From Bacteroidetes Order II. bacterium (GTDB lineage: Bacteria; Bacteroidota; Rhodothermia; Rhodothermales; UBA2364): a stretch of DNA of 64,000 bases. Position 1 is the stretch's first letter. Every line of letters begins with the position of its first letter. The notes below the pieces were generated by a model, which saw only the letters and a list, made by a program, of their open reading frames with translations, did no database searches and was not told where the DNA came from. This document shows positions 42,508-52,193 of the stretch, piece after piece. The DNA lies in the NCBI GenBank assembly GCA_016788705.1, contig JAEUSQ010000039.1, positions 124,001 through 188,000 on the forward strand, read 5' to 3'. Made by a program: the position numbers and the translations under genes.

Positions 42508-42539
42508 AAGCGCGAACTCCTCAAAGTTCGCGCTTTTTT
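42508..42539 (+). terminator. Terminator after tRNA-Leu
   Basis: AAGCGCGAACT (42508-42518) pairs with AGTTCGCGCTT (42525-42535), loop CCTCAA, with a T run to 42539. Strong and perfect. Confidence 0.9.
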
Positions 42540-42560
42540 ATGACCCTACCAGCTTCATCA

Positions 42561-43097
42561 TTAATCGTTGTACCTTTGAAGCAAGCTTCGTTGGAGGTTT
42601 TCCACCGAATAATTTGTGACATCGCTGCCCGTGGTGTTTAGACGCTTTCCCGAAGTTACCTCAAAAAGCAATTTATCTTCCCGCATTTCATACGTTGCCG
42701 TCAGGTAGAGGCCCTTAACGTCGAACAGATGAAATAACTTACCTCCCAAAAAAAAGGCATCCAGTATAATACCATCACCTTCGTCCACCCTAAAATGTCC
42801 CTTGGTAGCCTCTACAGACTTGAGCACATAATCTTTGATGACTGTATTTTGAGGGGATAAGTACGTTGTTTTCCATTGCCACGTATTCGGTTCCTTAAGG
42901 GGATTAATGTGCATCTCGACCTGCACCGAATCCCTTAACTGTCCCTGCGCATACCTGTACATTTTACCTTTCCATGTCCCAACCCACATACCCGGAAAGT
43001 CTGAAGTTTGGGCATAAACCACCGTCGAAGCAATGAGGAAGGCACATAAAAACAGTGGCCATCTCTGGTAGATGGGTTTTTTAATAATCGAGAACAT
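42561..43097 (-). CDS. Exported hypothetical protein, lipocalin-like by eye
   Basis: 178 residues with a signal peptide (about 1-30, ending VYAQ). The mature part begins SDFPGMWVGTWKGKMY, then alternates beta-type segments: WQWKTTYLSP, GHFRVDEGDGIILDAFFLGGKLFHLF and LYLTATYEMREDKLLFEVT. This resembles small lipocalin/DUF-type barrel proteins that measure weight-type substrates, but no firm family assignment is possible. It follows the DUF1573 gene by 34 bases on the same strand. Confidence 0.65.
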   Translation of the reverse strand: MFSIIKKPIYQRWPLFLCAFLIASTVVYAQTSDFPGMWVGTWKGKMYRYAQGQLRDSVQVEMHINPLKEPNTWQWKTTYLSPQNTVIKDYVLKSVEATKGHFRVDEGDGIILDAFFLGGKLFHLFDVKGLYLTATYEMREDKLLFEVTSGKRLNTTGSDVTNYSVENLQRSLLQRYND

Positions 43098-43131
43098 ACG
43101 ATTAACCCTTCAGCATGGGCCTCTCAAGCGT

Positions 43132-43575
43132 TTAATTATCTGGATTAGTGAGTATAGGTGTCATATCATCAGGATTTTGTGACGATACTACATGTCCTTT
43201 TACCTTTAGCATATATTCGCCCACTTTTTCATTGGTTACGAGGGTCACTACCTTTGTAAAAGGCCCTACTCGTAGCGTATCGTATCGTAACTGCATCTCG
43301 GTGGTCCTGCCAGGTAGTATGTTTATGCCGTCATACACCTTAGGAATCAAACATCCACAGTTTGACTTTGCCGACTCAATGGTCAAAGGCTTATTGCCTA
43401 CGTTTTTAATGATGACTTTCCGATAGGGATTTGAACCTCTCTCTATTTTACCGTAATCAACATGTTCAACGTCCAACATCAACTTGGGGCCATCAATGGG
43501 AGCCTCATTTTGTTGTGCAAAAACACTTATCACGCTTATCAATAAGGCGAAAAATGGTAGGAAAAGTTTTTTCAT
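43132..43575 (-). CDS. DUF1573-domain exported protein
   Basis: 147 residues. Signal peptide about 1-20, then one Ig-like DUF1573 domain: VDYGKIERGS, RKVIIKNVGNKPLTIE and SAKSNCGCLIP (CGC motif), and VTLVTNE at the end. Exported single-domain DUF1573 proteins are common in Bacteroidota; no precise function is known. Upstream there is a 175-base gap to accD. Confidence 0.9.
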   Translation of the reverse strand: MKKLFLPFFALLISVISVFAQQNEAPIDGPKLMLDVEHVDYGKIERGSNPYRKVIIKNVGNKPLTIESAKSNCGCLIPKVYDGINILPGRTTEMQLRYDTLRVGPFTKVVTLVTNEKVGEYMLKVKGHVVSSQNPDDMTPILTNPDN

Positions 43576-43750
43576 TTTTGTATTTGTTTTGTGATACTGC
43601 CTTTCTGGCGTTTTTATTTACACACTTTAGTCGTAGAAATCGTAAAAAGGTTTATTCGGGCCTACTAAATTAAGTACCTGAAACCGGTCTTCCATAACTT
43701 GCCGTTTAAACCTGATATCACATGCGTTTGGCCTTGAGCTGATGTTGGTT

Positions 43751-44608
43751 TTATGCAACAGGTTCCATAATTAGTTTAAAAAGATTTGCCAAGTACGACT
43801 TCAGGTTACGGCGGTCCACCACATCATCCAGAAAACCTTTTTCCAACAAAAACTCCGAGCGTTGAAAGCCTTCCGGCAAATCTTGGCCAATGGTCTCGCG
43901 GATCACTCGAGGCCCAGCAAACCCGATCAAGGCGCCTGGTTCTGCGATATTCACATCGCCCAACATAGCGAAAGAAGCAGACACACCGCCAGTGGTTGGA
44001 TCCGCCATGACCGAAACATAGGGCAATTTATGCTCGGCCAATACCGCCAAATTGGCACTCGTTTTGGCCAACTGCATGAGGCTTAGCGAGGCCTCTTGCA
44101 TTCGTGCGCCCCCTGAACGCGAAATAATGACCACTGGACACTTTCGCTCTACGCCACGACGGATGGCACGGGTCAGGACTTCCCCAACGACCGACCCCAT
44201 AGACCCCCCAATGAACGAAAAGTCCATACAGCCAACCGAGACGGGTATGCCTCCAATGGTTCCAAAAGCACCACGGGCCGCATCCGTCAGGTTGGTTTTT
44301 GCTTTTGCGGCTGCAATCCGTTTATGGTAGGGTTGCCGATCCACAAATTCGAGGACATCCAGTGCTCCCAAATGGGCATCAAAAATGTCAAATACTCCGT
44401 CATCAAACAACATCTGAAAATACCCTTCGCTATCCAAGCCCATGTGAAAACCACATTTAGGACAAACATGCCATTCGTTGGCGAGCTGGCGCTGGCTCAA
44501 TACTTCATTACAAGAAGGACAGTTTTTCCAATATCCTTCGGGAGCGTCAATGGTTTTGGTGCTTGCTGGGCTGATGCCGGTTGATTTTCGGCTAAACCAA
44601 GTGGCCAT
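43751..44608 (-). CDS. accD: Acetyl-CoA carboxylase carboxyltransferase subunit beta
   Basis: 285 residues. N-terminal zinc finger CPSCNEVL ... CPKCGFH (two CxxC, about 33-55), then the carboxyltransferase fold with GAFGTIGGIPVSVGCMDFSFIGGSMGSVVGE and SRSGGARMQEA and PTTGGVSASF. With AccA (not in the window) it transfers CO2 from biotin to acetyl-CoA, the first step of fatty acid synthesis. It is followed upstream on the same strand by tsaB after 26 bases. Confidence 0.96.
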   Translation of the reverse strand: MATWFSRKSTGISPASTKTIDAPEGYWKNCPSCNEVLSQRQLANEWHVCPKCGFHMGLDSEGYFQMLFDDGVFDIFDAHLGALDVLEFVDRQPYHKRIAAAKAKTNLTDAARGAFGTIGGIPVSVGCMDFSFIGGSMGSVVGEVLTRAIRRGVERKCPVVIISRSGGARMQEASLSLMQLAKTSANLAVLAEHKLPYVSVMADPTTGGVSASFAMLGDVNIAEPGALIGFAGPRVIRETIGQDLPEGFQRSEFLLEKGFLDDVVDRRNLKSYLANLFKLIMEPVA

Positions 44609-44634
44609 GGGTGTGTTGGTTTGGGGTTGTTAGG

Positions 44635-45378
44635 TTAATCGTTTTGTGGTGTCCGCTCTCGGATGGTGCGGGAGGGTTTGGCCGCAACAAATACTTTATA
44701 GTAAAAAGGTTCCATATCTCTTACGTTTTGCACATCTTCCGGCGTTAAAACGGTTACACATTGGGCAATAGCCCGTGCAGTTGGGAAGCAGGCTGATTCG
44801 GGTAACAAGTTTAGACGTCCCCTCCAACCAGCGGCTTCCAAGGGTTCGATGCACTTCCTTGCGCCATCTCCCACGAGCCAAACCGACTGTTTGGGTGGAA
44901 GGCTTTCTGGTGCGAGCCAGTCCTTCAACTCGGCAGTCACCAAAGCCGTGGTATCTTTTTCCCCTTCCAAAACAGGGCCTTTTTTCCTAAAAGCGGCGGC
45001 ATAGACCTCGTCGCGGCGAGCATCTAAAAAGGAACAGACCAGATCGCCGTCAGCCATAAATGGATCTACCAATTGGGCCAGACCCCGCAAGCTATTCACG
45101 CCCACCAGCGGCTTTTCATGGGCAAAGGCGATGGCTTTGGCCGCCGATACCCCAATCCGAAGTCCAGTATAAGAGCCTGGTCCCACGGAAACCGCAATGC
45201 CGTCCAAGTCTTTCCACACAAGACCGGAAAAGTGCATCACCTGCTGAATCATATCTGGTAAATGGGTGGCATGGCTACGTGGTTGGTTCAGGGTTAGCTC
45301 TGCCAATACGTGCTGTTCTGCAACCAAGGCAACGCTGCAAAAGGCTGTTGCTGTTTCGATGGCTAAGATTGTGGGCAT
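44635..45378 (-). CDS. tsaB: tRNA threonylcarbamoyladenosine biosynthesis protein TsaB
   Basis: 247 residues. ILAIETATAFCSVAL starts the ASKHA-type fold; GIAVSVGPGSYTGLRIGVSAAKAIAFAHEKPLVGVNSL is the TsaB signature (GPGS[YF]TGLR). LDARRDEVYAA is also typical. TsaB lacks catalytic activity and binds TsaD in the complex that forms t6A37 on ANN-reading tRNAs. Divergent from the EF-G paralogue gene, with 180 bases between the starts that must hold both promoters. Confidence 0.95.
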   Translation of the reverse strand: MPTILAIETATAFCSVALVAEQHVLAELTLNQPRSHATHLPDMIQQVMHFSGLVWKDLDGIAVSVGPGSYTGLRIGVSAAKAIAFAHEKPLVGVNSLRGLAQLVDPFMADGDLVCSFLDARRDEVYAAAFRKKGPVLEGEKDTTALVTAELKDWLAPESLPPKQSVWLVGDGARKCIEPLEAAGWRGRLNLLPESACFPTARAIAQCVTVLTPEDVQNVRDMEPFYYKVFVAAKPSRTIRERTPQND

Positions 45379-45558
45379 GACTTATAAGAGATTCCACGAA
45401 AGATACGTACTAAACCAAAAATCTATCGGGTCTTGGCGCAAGTTTTAAACTGGGACTTGATATTTTGATACGGGGTTGTATCTTGCAGGTGCTTCATGAA
45501 TTAGTTGATTGATAGCGTTTCCAATTCATTTCACCCAGTATAAAGGAGAAACGATCTT

Positions 45559-47685
45559 ATGAAAGTCTATGATGCAGATCATACACGGAATATTGCTTTG
45601 GTTGGGCACTCTGGAAGCGGTAAAACCACCATTGCAGAGGCCATGCTTTTTAATGCCGGGGTAATCAACCGGATGGGAACCGTGGAAGAAGGCAATACCG
45701 TGAGCGATTATCACAAAAGCGAACAAGATCGCCAAATGTCTATTTTCACCTCTATTCTTCATACGGAATGGCAGGAGCACAAGATCAATATTTTTGATAC
45801 ACCTGGTTACTTGGATTTCACCGGCGAGGTCATTGCTGCCCTTAAAGTGGTTGATACCGCAGTATTTGTCATTGATGGGGTTACAGGCGTACAAGTAGGA
45901 ACCGAAGCGGCTTGGCAATTTGCAAAAGACTTCCAAACGCCCAGTATGTTCTTGATTAACGCCCTAGACAAGGAGGAGTCCAGTTTTGAAACCCGTATTA
46001 CCGAAATTCAGGAACGATTCGGAAGAGGAGCTGCTGTGGTTCAGGTAGCCGCTGGCCAAGGAACGCGCTCTATTATTGATGTACTGCTCATGAAATATAT
46101 CACTTTTCCCACTGGCTCAAGGGAGATGGTCGTTCAAGACATCCCCGAACAGTTCAAAGAACGGGCAGAAAAACTTCACAATGACTTAATTGAGAGCATT
46201 GCCGAGAACGACGAAGGGTTGATGGAGTTGTATTTTGAAGAAGGTACCCTTAGCGAAGACCAAATGCGAGAAGGGCTACACAAATCTATGCTAAAGCGTG
46301 AATTATTTCCTGTTTTTGTATGTAGTGGCAAACACAATATCGGCATAACGCGCTTCATGCAATTTGTGGACAAAACCTGTCCGCGCCCATCCGAAATGCC
46401 TCCTCCGCCTATGGCCTCCGGAAATCCTATAATGCCTGAATCCAACGGTGCGCCCGTTGCGTTCATTTTCCGGACCATGGCCGAAGAACATGTGGGTGAA
46501 TACTCTTTCTTCCGCGTCTATCATGGAACCATTGAAACCGGAATGGACCTTGAAAATGCCCAAACCCGTGAAATAGAACGGTTAGGACAGATTTATTCCT
46601 TGAACGGCAAACAACGGGACACCGTGCAAAAAATTGTTGCGGGCGATATTGGGGCTGTGGTAAAACTTAGAAATACCCATACCAACAACACCTTGCGTGC
46701 AAAAGGAACCGAATACGAAATCCAACCCATCAACTTCCCCAATCCACGCTTTATGGAGTCGGTGGTGACGCTGAAGCAAGGCGAGGAAGACAAGTTGGCA
46801 CAAGGCATTCATCGCCTGCACGAGGAAGATCCATCGTTGGTGGTTATTCATGACGCCGACCTTCGCCAAACCTTACTCGGCGGACAAGGCAATATGCACT
46901 TAGACGTGGCCAAAGAACGCTTATTAAACCAATTCAAGGTGGCGATTCAGTTCAAAAAACCCAAAGTTGGCTACCGCGAAACCGTGACCGTTCAAGCAAG
47001 GGCACAATACCGTCATAAGAAACAAACAGGCGGGGCAGGCCAATTTGCAGACATTTCGATGCTCGTAGAGCCGCTATTAGGCGAATTTGTGCCGCCAGCG
47101 GACATCCAACCCCGAAATGTAGCGGTGATCGAAACGGCTTGGGGGTCTAAAATTGAGTTTATTGATGCGATCGTGGGGGGGGTGATAGACATGCGCCGTT
47201 TCTTTGGCGCCATCCAGAAGGGCGTAAGCGAACGTCTGCAAACCGGCCCGCTCGCCGGATATCCAGTGGGCGATGTGCGTGTCGTGATCCATTATGGCGG
47301 GATGCACGCCGTGGACTCGAACGAGAATGCCTTTAAGACGGCCGCCAAAATGTGCTTTATCCAGGCTTTTAATGCTGCAAAACCTGTCCTGCTGGAGCCT
47401 ATTCATGAGGTAACTGTGACTATTCCGGATTTGTTTATGGGGGATGTGATGGGCGACCTTAATACTCGTCGGGCACGTATTCTGGGCATGGAGTCCGTGG
47501 GGGCGCTACAAGCCATTACCGCCTTGGTTCCACAATCCGAACTCTATCATTACTCTACGGATTTGCGGTCCATCACCCAAGGACGCGGCATCCATAAGGA
47601 ACAATTCCATTCTTATGAAAATATGCCCCGTAATGAACAGGAAAAAGTCATTGCTTCGGCTGAAAAAATCAAAGATGAGGAATGA
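45559..47685 (+). CDS. Elongation factor G-like paralogue (FusA2 type)
   Basis: 708 residues. GHSGSGKTTIAEAML is a normal P-loop and DTPGYLDFTGEV a normal G3. The switch region reads EQDRQMSIFTSI instead of the usual ERGITI, and the G4 motif reads NALD instead of NKxD, as in known EF-G-like paralogues rather than the canonical EF-G. Domains II-V follow: AQYRHKKQTGGAGQFAD corresponds to domain IV and MGDVMGDLNTRRARILGME to domain V. AAAGGAG lies 9 bases before the start. No ribosomal protein genes are adjacent. It could act in ribosome recycling or as a stress-specific factor, but that is inferred from the family only. Confidence 0.92.
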   Translation: MKVYDADHTRNIALVGHSGSGKTTIAEAMLFNAGVINRMGTVEEGNTVSDYHKSEQDRQMSIFTSILHTEWQEHKINIFDTPGYLDFTGEVIAALKVVDTAVFVIDGVTGVQVGTEAAWQFAKDFQTPSMFLINALDKEESSFETRITEIQERFGRGAAVVQVAAGQGTRSIIDVLLMKYITFPTGSREMVVQDIPEQFKERAEKLHNDLIESIAENDEGLMELYFEEGTLSEDQMREGLHKSMLKRELFPVFVCSGKHNIGITRFMQFVDKTCPRPSEMPPPPMASGNPIMPESNGAPVAFIFRTMAEEHVGEYSFFRVYHGTIETGMDLENAQTREIERLGQIYSLNGKQRDTVQKIVAGDIGAVVKLRNTHTNNTLRAKGTEYEIQPINFPNPRFMESVVTLKQGEEDKLAQGIHRLHEEDPSLVVIHDADLRQTLLGGQGNMHLDVAKERLLNQFKVAIQFKKPKVGYRETVTVQARAQYRHKKQTGGAGQFADISMLVEPLLGEFVPPADIQPRNVAVIETAWGSKIEFIDAIVGGVIDMRRFFGAIQKGVSERLQTGPLAGYPVGDVRVVIHYGGMHAVDSNENAFKTAAKMCFIQAFNAAKPVLLEPIHEVTVTIPDLFMGDVMGDLNTRRARILGMESVGALQAITALVPQSELYHYSTDLRSITQGRGIHKEQFHSYENMPRNEQEKVIASAEKIKDEE

Positions 47686-47710
47686 TAAACATGGGCTAAA
47701 GATGGTTCTT

Positions 47711-47747
47711 AAAAACACCCTGTTTTACGAAATAGGGTGTTTTTTTA
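47711..47747 (+). terminator. Terminator after the EF-G-like gene
   Basis: AAAACACCCT (47712-47721) pairs with AGGGTGTTTT (47734-47743), then a T run to 47747. It starts 26 bases after the stop. Confidence 0.88.
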
Positions 47748-48395
47748 TTGGGTTCAACGTTCAGAATGTTAAATACCTTTTCACCTCATGACCAACGGAC
47801 GATATGCTGAAACCCATCAAATTTAGGGTTTTTCCAACTCCGCAAAATCTCGTTGTACTTGCGCCTAGTATTTTTGGTATTTCACCACGATAATACCTCT
47901 TACACCAAGGCTTCCCAGAGTGCAGCGGTTTTACGGAATTATCCAGCGATTACGCAATGTTTGGCGCGGTAAAAATAGGACGTGGGAATAAAATGGCATC
48001 TTTGAGCAAACAGCGGCGGAGTTTGTGGGGCTTTATAAAAATGCGATAACCCTTAATTAATAATACCATGATTGATCCCCAAATATTGAAAAAAGAAGAG
48101 CCGGATATTAGAACATTTACGGTTCCACCCACCGAAGCTTCGCTTATTCATGCCGATACTACTTGATGGGGTGGGGCAATGATACGGGACACCAAAAGAA
48201 CTTCAGGCATTGAGGAAAATAAAACGGTATTGGGGCGCAGGAAGGCTTAATGAACTACGAGCGATCGCTGATATGCTAGTCATAGATGAACGTTTTTCCA
48301 TTGGTATATAATCCACACCAAAACATCTATAAAGTATTAACTTTAATCAACTTTATTTATTTTCATAGTAATAAATACCAATACAGCTATGCCCT
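47748..48395. other. Gene-poor stretch, possibly holding gene remnants
   Basis: 648 bases without a gene I can support. Short frames exist, e.g. plus-strand 48068-48166, which reads MIDPQILKKEEPDIRTFT and stops soon after. Codon content there looks coding-like but nothing is recognisable. The right end is AT-rich and leads into the stop of the TonB receptor gene at 48396. Confidence 0.45.
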
Positions 48396-51149
48396 TTAAA
48401 AATCTAAGCGAAGAGAAGCAGCAGGCATAAAAGGAGTGAGGGTACGTTCTTGGAGTCGGTATTCGTATCCAGAAAGACCAATCTGGGGCCGTTCGAACCA
48501 CCACTCAGCCACATTTTTCCGGTTGAAGACATTGAGCAATTCCACCCGCGTCTGAACTGTGACTTTTTTTAGCACACGGGTATAAGAAATTCCGGTATCC
48601 CACTGCATAAACAAAGGGAGGGCATGCGCTTCCGGCGTTTGCAGGTTATAGGCCCCAAAGACGGCTTCCATGCCAGAATTTGTGAGGTAGTCGTAGTAGG
48701 CTTTACGAAAGGCCCACAGCCGTCCCTTGCTGACGCGGCCATTGAGCGTCCACTTCCAATGTGTGGCAAATGCCGCTTTTGTGGCAAAGAGCCAGCGGCC
48801 CGGCTCCGACCATGCCACAGGTTTTGCATCGGCGTGTACCAACTGGTTTACGGCTGCAACGGGTTTAATGGTACGCAAGGCACGGGCATAATCGTACCGA
48901 ATCACCCCTTCGGCCATTGCACTTCGGGCCTTGAGTTCCAATCCAAAGCCGACGGCTTGGCCCCATGCAAACCCCGTCAGTGCTTCGATCTGGGTGGCGG
49001 TTTGGTGCGACTCAGACAATGCCCACAATTGCCCGTAGTCTAAAATACGTAGGTTTCTGAGTTTTTTTTGATAAACCTCGCCCCCCAATTCCAGCCCAAA
49101 ACCTGTTTTCCAGTCCAGTCGGGCCGCAATATGTCGGGCATAAGGGACGTAGCGATCCGAAACGGGAACCCAAAAACGCAAAGAAGGCAATAAGGCGCTT
49201 GGGCTAAAGCTACTATACTCGAATTGTTGTATGAACTGACGAAAGATACCGAAGGATAAAAAGCCCGAAAATGTACCGTATTTGGCAGGACGGTTCAAAA
49301 GCCGTACCGTGAACCTTGGTTCGGGATAAACCCCTTTTCCGATAAGCCATGTCCCACGAAACCCACTTTCTAAAATAGTATAGGTGCCAATATGATGAGA
49401 ATATGTTCCATAGACAGCCCATCGTGGTTGTTTTATCGCCATGTCCACGGTTTGCGTGGTCCAATGTTTTAATCCAACACGGTTTACCGCATACACGCCT
49501 TCGGCCCCCACTGTCCAACGTAAGGCCGTCCATTTTGTCTGGAGCCAACCTTCCTGATAGCGGTTGCCATCATCGGCGGGAACGGGGTCATCGCGCAATT
49601 CGAGCACGGTTCCATCTGGCAAGACGATTGGAACAAACCTTAAGTTATCCAAATAGTTGTATTGGTGTGCAAGTTGGTAGATTGCCGCCATCACTGTTAC
49701 CGTTCTCAAAATACCTTTGGGGGACAAATAGCGCCAAGAAACCCGGCCAGCCCCGTTTCCCCAGCGGTAAAAGTCTCGATTGATGACCTGCGCAGTGGTG
49801 TCGGTTGTTAAGGCATTACCACTCAAGGTATTCCAACCGAGGTAAAAGGCGACTTGCAGGGCATGGCTTTTGCCCCAATCCCATCTTCCGGCCCCATGAA
49901 GGTCGTTAAAATCGGCTTTGGTTTGCCCAAACGCGGCCAAGTCGGGGTTTTTCAAGGTACGTGCTGCTTCAAAAAACAGCGGATTACGTTGTACAATGGC
50001 GGCAAAGGGCAAAAACTCATCCGGATAGCCCCAGTTTTGCAATACACGCGACATCGTGGTGGATTGGTACATTTTACCCAAGCTGAGGCGTGCGGAAATC
50101 ATGGCTTTCACCCGGACCTCTTTATTTTCTCGCCGCATCGCCCACCGAGTATTTAGGCTCAAATGGTCTATTTGGGTTTCTATCGCCCGATTCTGGTGCT
50201 CAGGAAGCCGCAAATTGTGCTCAAAGGCCATAACGCCTGCCAATGCACTGCCTTCTTCCACCCCAAATCCGGCCTTATGCAAGGTCATTTGCCCTACGGC
50301 AAAAGGAGAAAACGTACTAACAATCCCCCTCAATTGTAAGGGTTCAAAAACGGGCATGTCGTCCAAGCGAATCAGGTGTTCACCTGATTCGCCGCCCTGT
50401 ATGTGTACTTCGCCCCGTGCGTCGTTCATATACACCCCGTTCAAGGTAGCTGTACTTTGGAGCACATCTGCCGTCCCCAACCCCCGTAGAGCAAGGCGTA
50501 CCTCGTCCATCACCTCGCTTTCACCCAACCCTAAATGTCCTTGTTTGCCCTCGATGATGACCGGAAGCACTTCTAAAGGTAGGGGTTTTACGCGGATTTG
50601 AAGAGAGTCTGAACGTGTTGCGGTGTGGCGTATCTGAATGGTCAGGGGTTCATAGCCCAATAACCGAACGTGCAAGGCATAGTGCGGTAGCGACAAGCCC
50701 TCCACCGAAAACCCCGCTTTCTCGTCCAAAACAATCCGCTGCTGGTTTTCCGCCAACCAAACCGTGGCGTACGGCAAGGGTTTTCCTGTCCCGGCTTCTC
50801 GTATGCTTCCATACAGTGCATAGGATAGCGAAGGTGGACGAACGATCTGTTTTTCCTTCGCTGGCTCAATCAGATAGGTATTGTGGCCAATTTTCCGAAA
50901 CTGCAATCCTGTATTTTGAAGCAAACAAGATAAAACCTGTTCCGCTTTTCCTTGTAATCGAACACATTGTGTAGAGACGCCCAAAGGTATTTCGGCCCGA
51001 TAGACCAAATTAATCCCCAAAGCACTGGCCGAGGTCAATAAGGCACTTTGTAGGCTCGCCATTTGTGCTGTCAGAGGCGGAGGAAGCGTCGCCAAAAAAA
51101 GGAAAAAAAATCGGAGAATATGCGACACGTATTTTAAAAAAAAGCCCAT
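48396..51149 (-). CDS. TonB-dependent outer membrane receptor with STN signalling domain
   Basis: 917 residues. Signal peptide about 1-28, then an STN (secretin/TonB N-terminal) domain (about 30-115) that in FecA-type systems contacts FecR. A carboxypeptidase-regulatory-like domain follows (about 120-205: LYGSIREAGTGKPLPYATVWLAE), then a plug domain (about 220-320: LRGLGTADVLQSTATLNGVYM, GGESGEHLIRLDDMPVF). A long beta-barrel with many aromatic ends closes with SLRLDF. Unlike classic SusC/RagA proteins it has no TonB box I can point to. Together with the FecR and sigma genes upstream it forms a cell-surface signalling set for uptake of a ferric siderophore or similar nutrient. Confidence 0.92.
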   Translation of the reverse strand: MGFFLKYVSHILRFFFLFLATLPPPLTAQMASLQSALLTSASALGINLVYRAEIPLGVSTQCVRLQGKAEQVLSCLLQNTGLQFRKIGHNTYLIEPAKEKQIVRPPSLSYALYGSIREAGTGKPLPYATVWLAENQQRIVLDEKAGFSVEGLSLPHYALHVRLLGYEPLTIQIRHTATRSDSLQIRVKPLPLEVLPVIIEGKQGHLGLGESEVMDEVRLALRGLGTADVLQSTATLNGVYMNDARGEVHIQGGESGEHLIRLDDMPVFEPLQLRGIVSTFSPFAVGQMTLHKAGFGVEEGSALAGVMAFEHNLRLPEHQNRAIETQIDHLSLNTRWAMRRENKEVRVKAMISARLSLGKMYQSTTMSRVLQNWGYPDEFLPFAAIVQRNPLFFEAARTLKNPDLAAFGQTKADFNDLHGAGRWDWGKSHALQVAFYLGWNTLSGNALTTDTTAQVINRDFYRWGNGAGRVSWRYLSPKGILRTVTVMAAIYQLAHQYNYLDNLRFVPIVLPDGTVLELRDDPVPADDGNRYQEGWLQTKWTALRWTVGAEGVYAVNRVGLKHWTTQTVDMAIKQPRWAVYGTYSHHIGTYTILESGFRGTWLIGKGVYPEPRFTVRLLNRPAKYGTFSGFLSFGIFRQFIQQFEYSSFSPSALLPSLRFWVPVSDRYVPYARHIAARLDWKTGFGLELGGEVYQKKLRNLRILDYGQLWALSESHQTATQIEALTGFAWGQAVGFGLELKARSAMAEGVIRYDYARALRTIKPVAAVNQLVHADAKPVAWSEPGRWLFATKAAFATHWKWTLNGRVSKGRLWAFRKAYYDYLTNSGMEAVFGAYNLQTPEAHALPLFMQWDTGISYTRVLKKVTVQTRVELLNVFNRKNVAEWWFERPQIGLSGYEYRLQERTLTPFMPAASLRLDF

Positions 51150-51239
51150 TCATTTAATCTGGCCCATCAGGCCAAATAATGGATTATTTTAATAAATCAA
51201 GCGGCTTTTATGCTTCAAAAGTGGGTTTCATCCCAAAAC

Positions 51240-52193
51240 TTAGCGTAGGACAAATCCATTTTTTTGCGGTACCACCTGACAGGATGCCGAGGCACACACG
51301 TCGGTCAATAAGGCTTCCAAAGCTGGTCTTTGCGCGTAATGCAACGTAATGGCAATGGCGCCAAGCCGCTTGTTTTCCACAAAAATGGGGCGATCATAAA
51401 GCCGCACCAAATGCGCTGCAAGGTCTTGTACAGCAACATTCGTCATTGCAAACCCACCGTTAAGCCAAGAAAGTTCAGTTTTCACTTCAATGTTTTGCGG
51501 GTCTTCTACCTTTCCGTCATATACCTCGGCCCATTGACCTGGCAAGAGCAACAAGGCTTGTCCCTCTTGGCTACCCGCTAAGGCCACTTTCCCCGTTTCC
51601 AGAACCACTTCCGTTTTCTGGCCAATGGTTCGAACGTTAAACCGCGTCCCCATCACCCGAACAATTGCATTAAACGTTTGAACCGAGAAGGGTTTCCCAT
51701 TGTGTGACACTTCAAAAAAAGCTTCTCCTTTTAATAAAACTTTACGGTGGGCATCCGTTTGTAAAAATCGTATTTCGGAGCCACTATTGAGTTTCACCTG
51801 CGAACCATCTGGTAGTTTTTCAGTCCGAATTTCGCCCGCTTTTGCTAAAAACACCCGTTCTTGGGGTATTTCTGGTTGCACCATTTTATACAAAACAACC
51901 GAGGCCACCAGAAAAACCAGCGAGGCCACAATGCCATACATCCAAGAATTGCGCACCATGGGACGTACCTGAGCCAGACGTTTGGATGTTTCCGAAGGCA
52001 CGATGGTTTTTTGCGCAATGGCTTCCCACATACGGGCTTCCTGCGTTGCATCGTTAAACCGAGGCGAGAAATCCGCTTTATCGGTTATTTGCCACATCAA
52101 CGCAAGGTCTGCAACCTCTTCGGTGGGCAGTTCGGGCAGTTCCTTGAATACGTCTTGTAACTTTTTAGGCATTTTTGGTGTTAAATTCGACAT
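51240..52193 (-). CDS. FecR-family anti-sigma factor
   Basis: 317 residues from the ATG at 52193. An alternative ATG at 52172 overlaps the sigma stop by only a few bases and is also plausible. The N-terminus is cytoplasmic, followed by one transmembrane helix (about 92-110, YGIVASLVFLVASVVLYKMV). The periplasmic FecR domain includes RTEKLPDGSQVKLNSGSEI, KGEAFFEVSHNGKPFSV and VRVMGTRFNV. The C-terminal part contacts the STN domain of the receptor. It overlaps the end of the sigma gene, so the two are coupled, and the receptor gene follows after 90 bases. Confidence 0.94.
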   Translation of the reverse strand: MSNLTPKMPKKLQDVFKELPELPTEEVADLALMWQITDKADFSPRFNDATQEARMWEAIAQKTIVPSETSKRLAQVRPMVRNSWMYGIVASLVFLVASVVLYKMVQPEIPQERVFLAKAGEIRTEKLPDGSQVKLNSGSEIRFLQTDAHRKVLLKGEAFFEVSHNGKPFSVQTFNAIVRVMGTRFNVRTIGQKTEVVLETGKVALAGSQEGQALLLLPGQWAEVYDGKVEDPQNIEVKTELSWLNGGFAMTNVAVQDLAAHLVRLYDRPIFVENKRLGAIAITLHYAQRPALEALLTDVCASASCQVVPQKNGFVLR

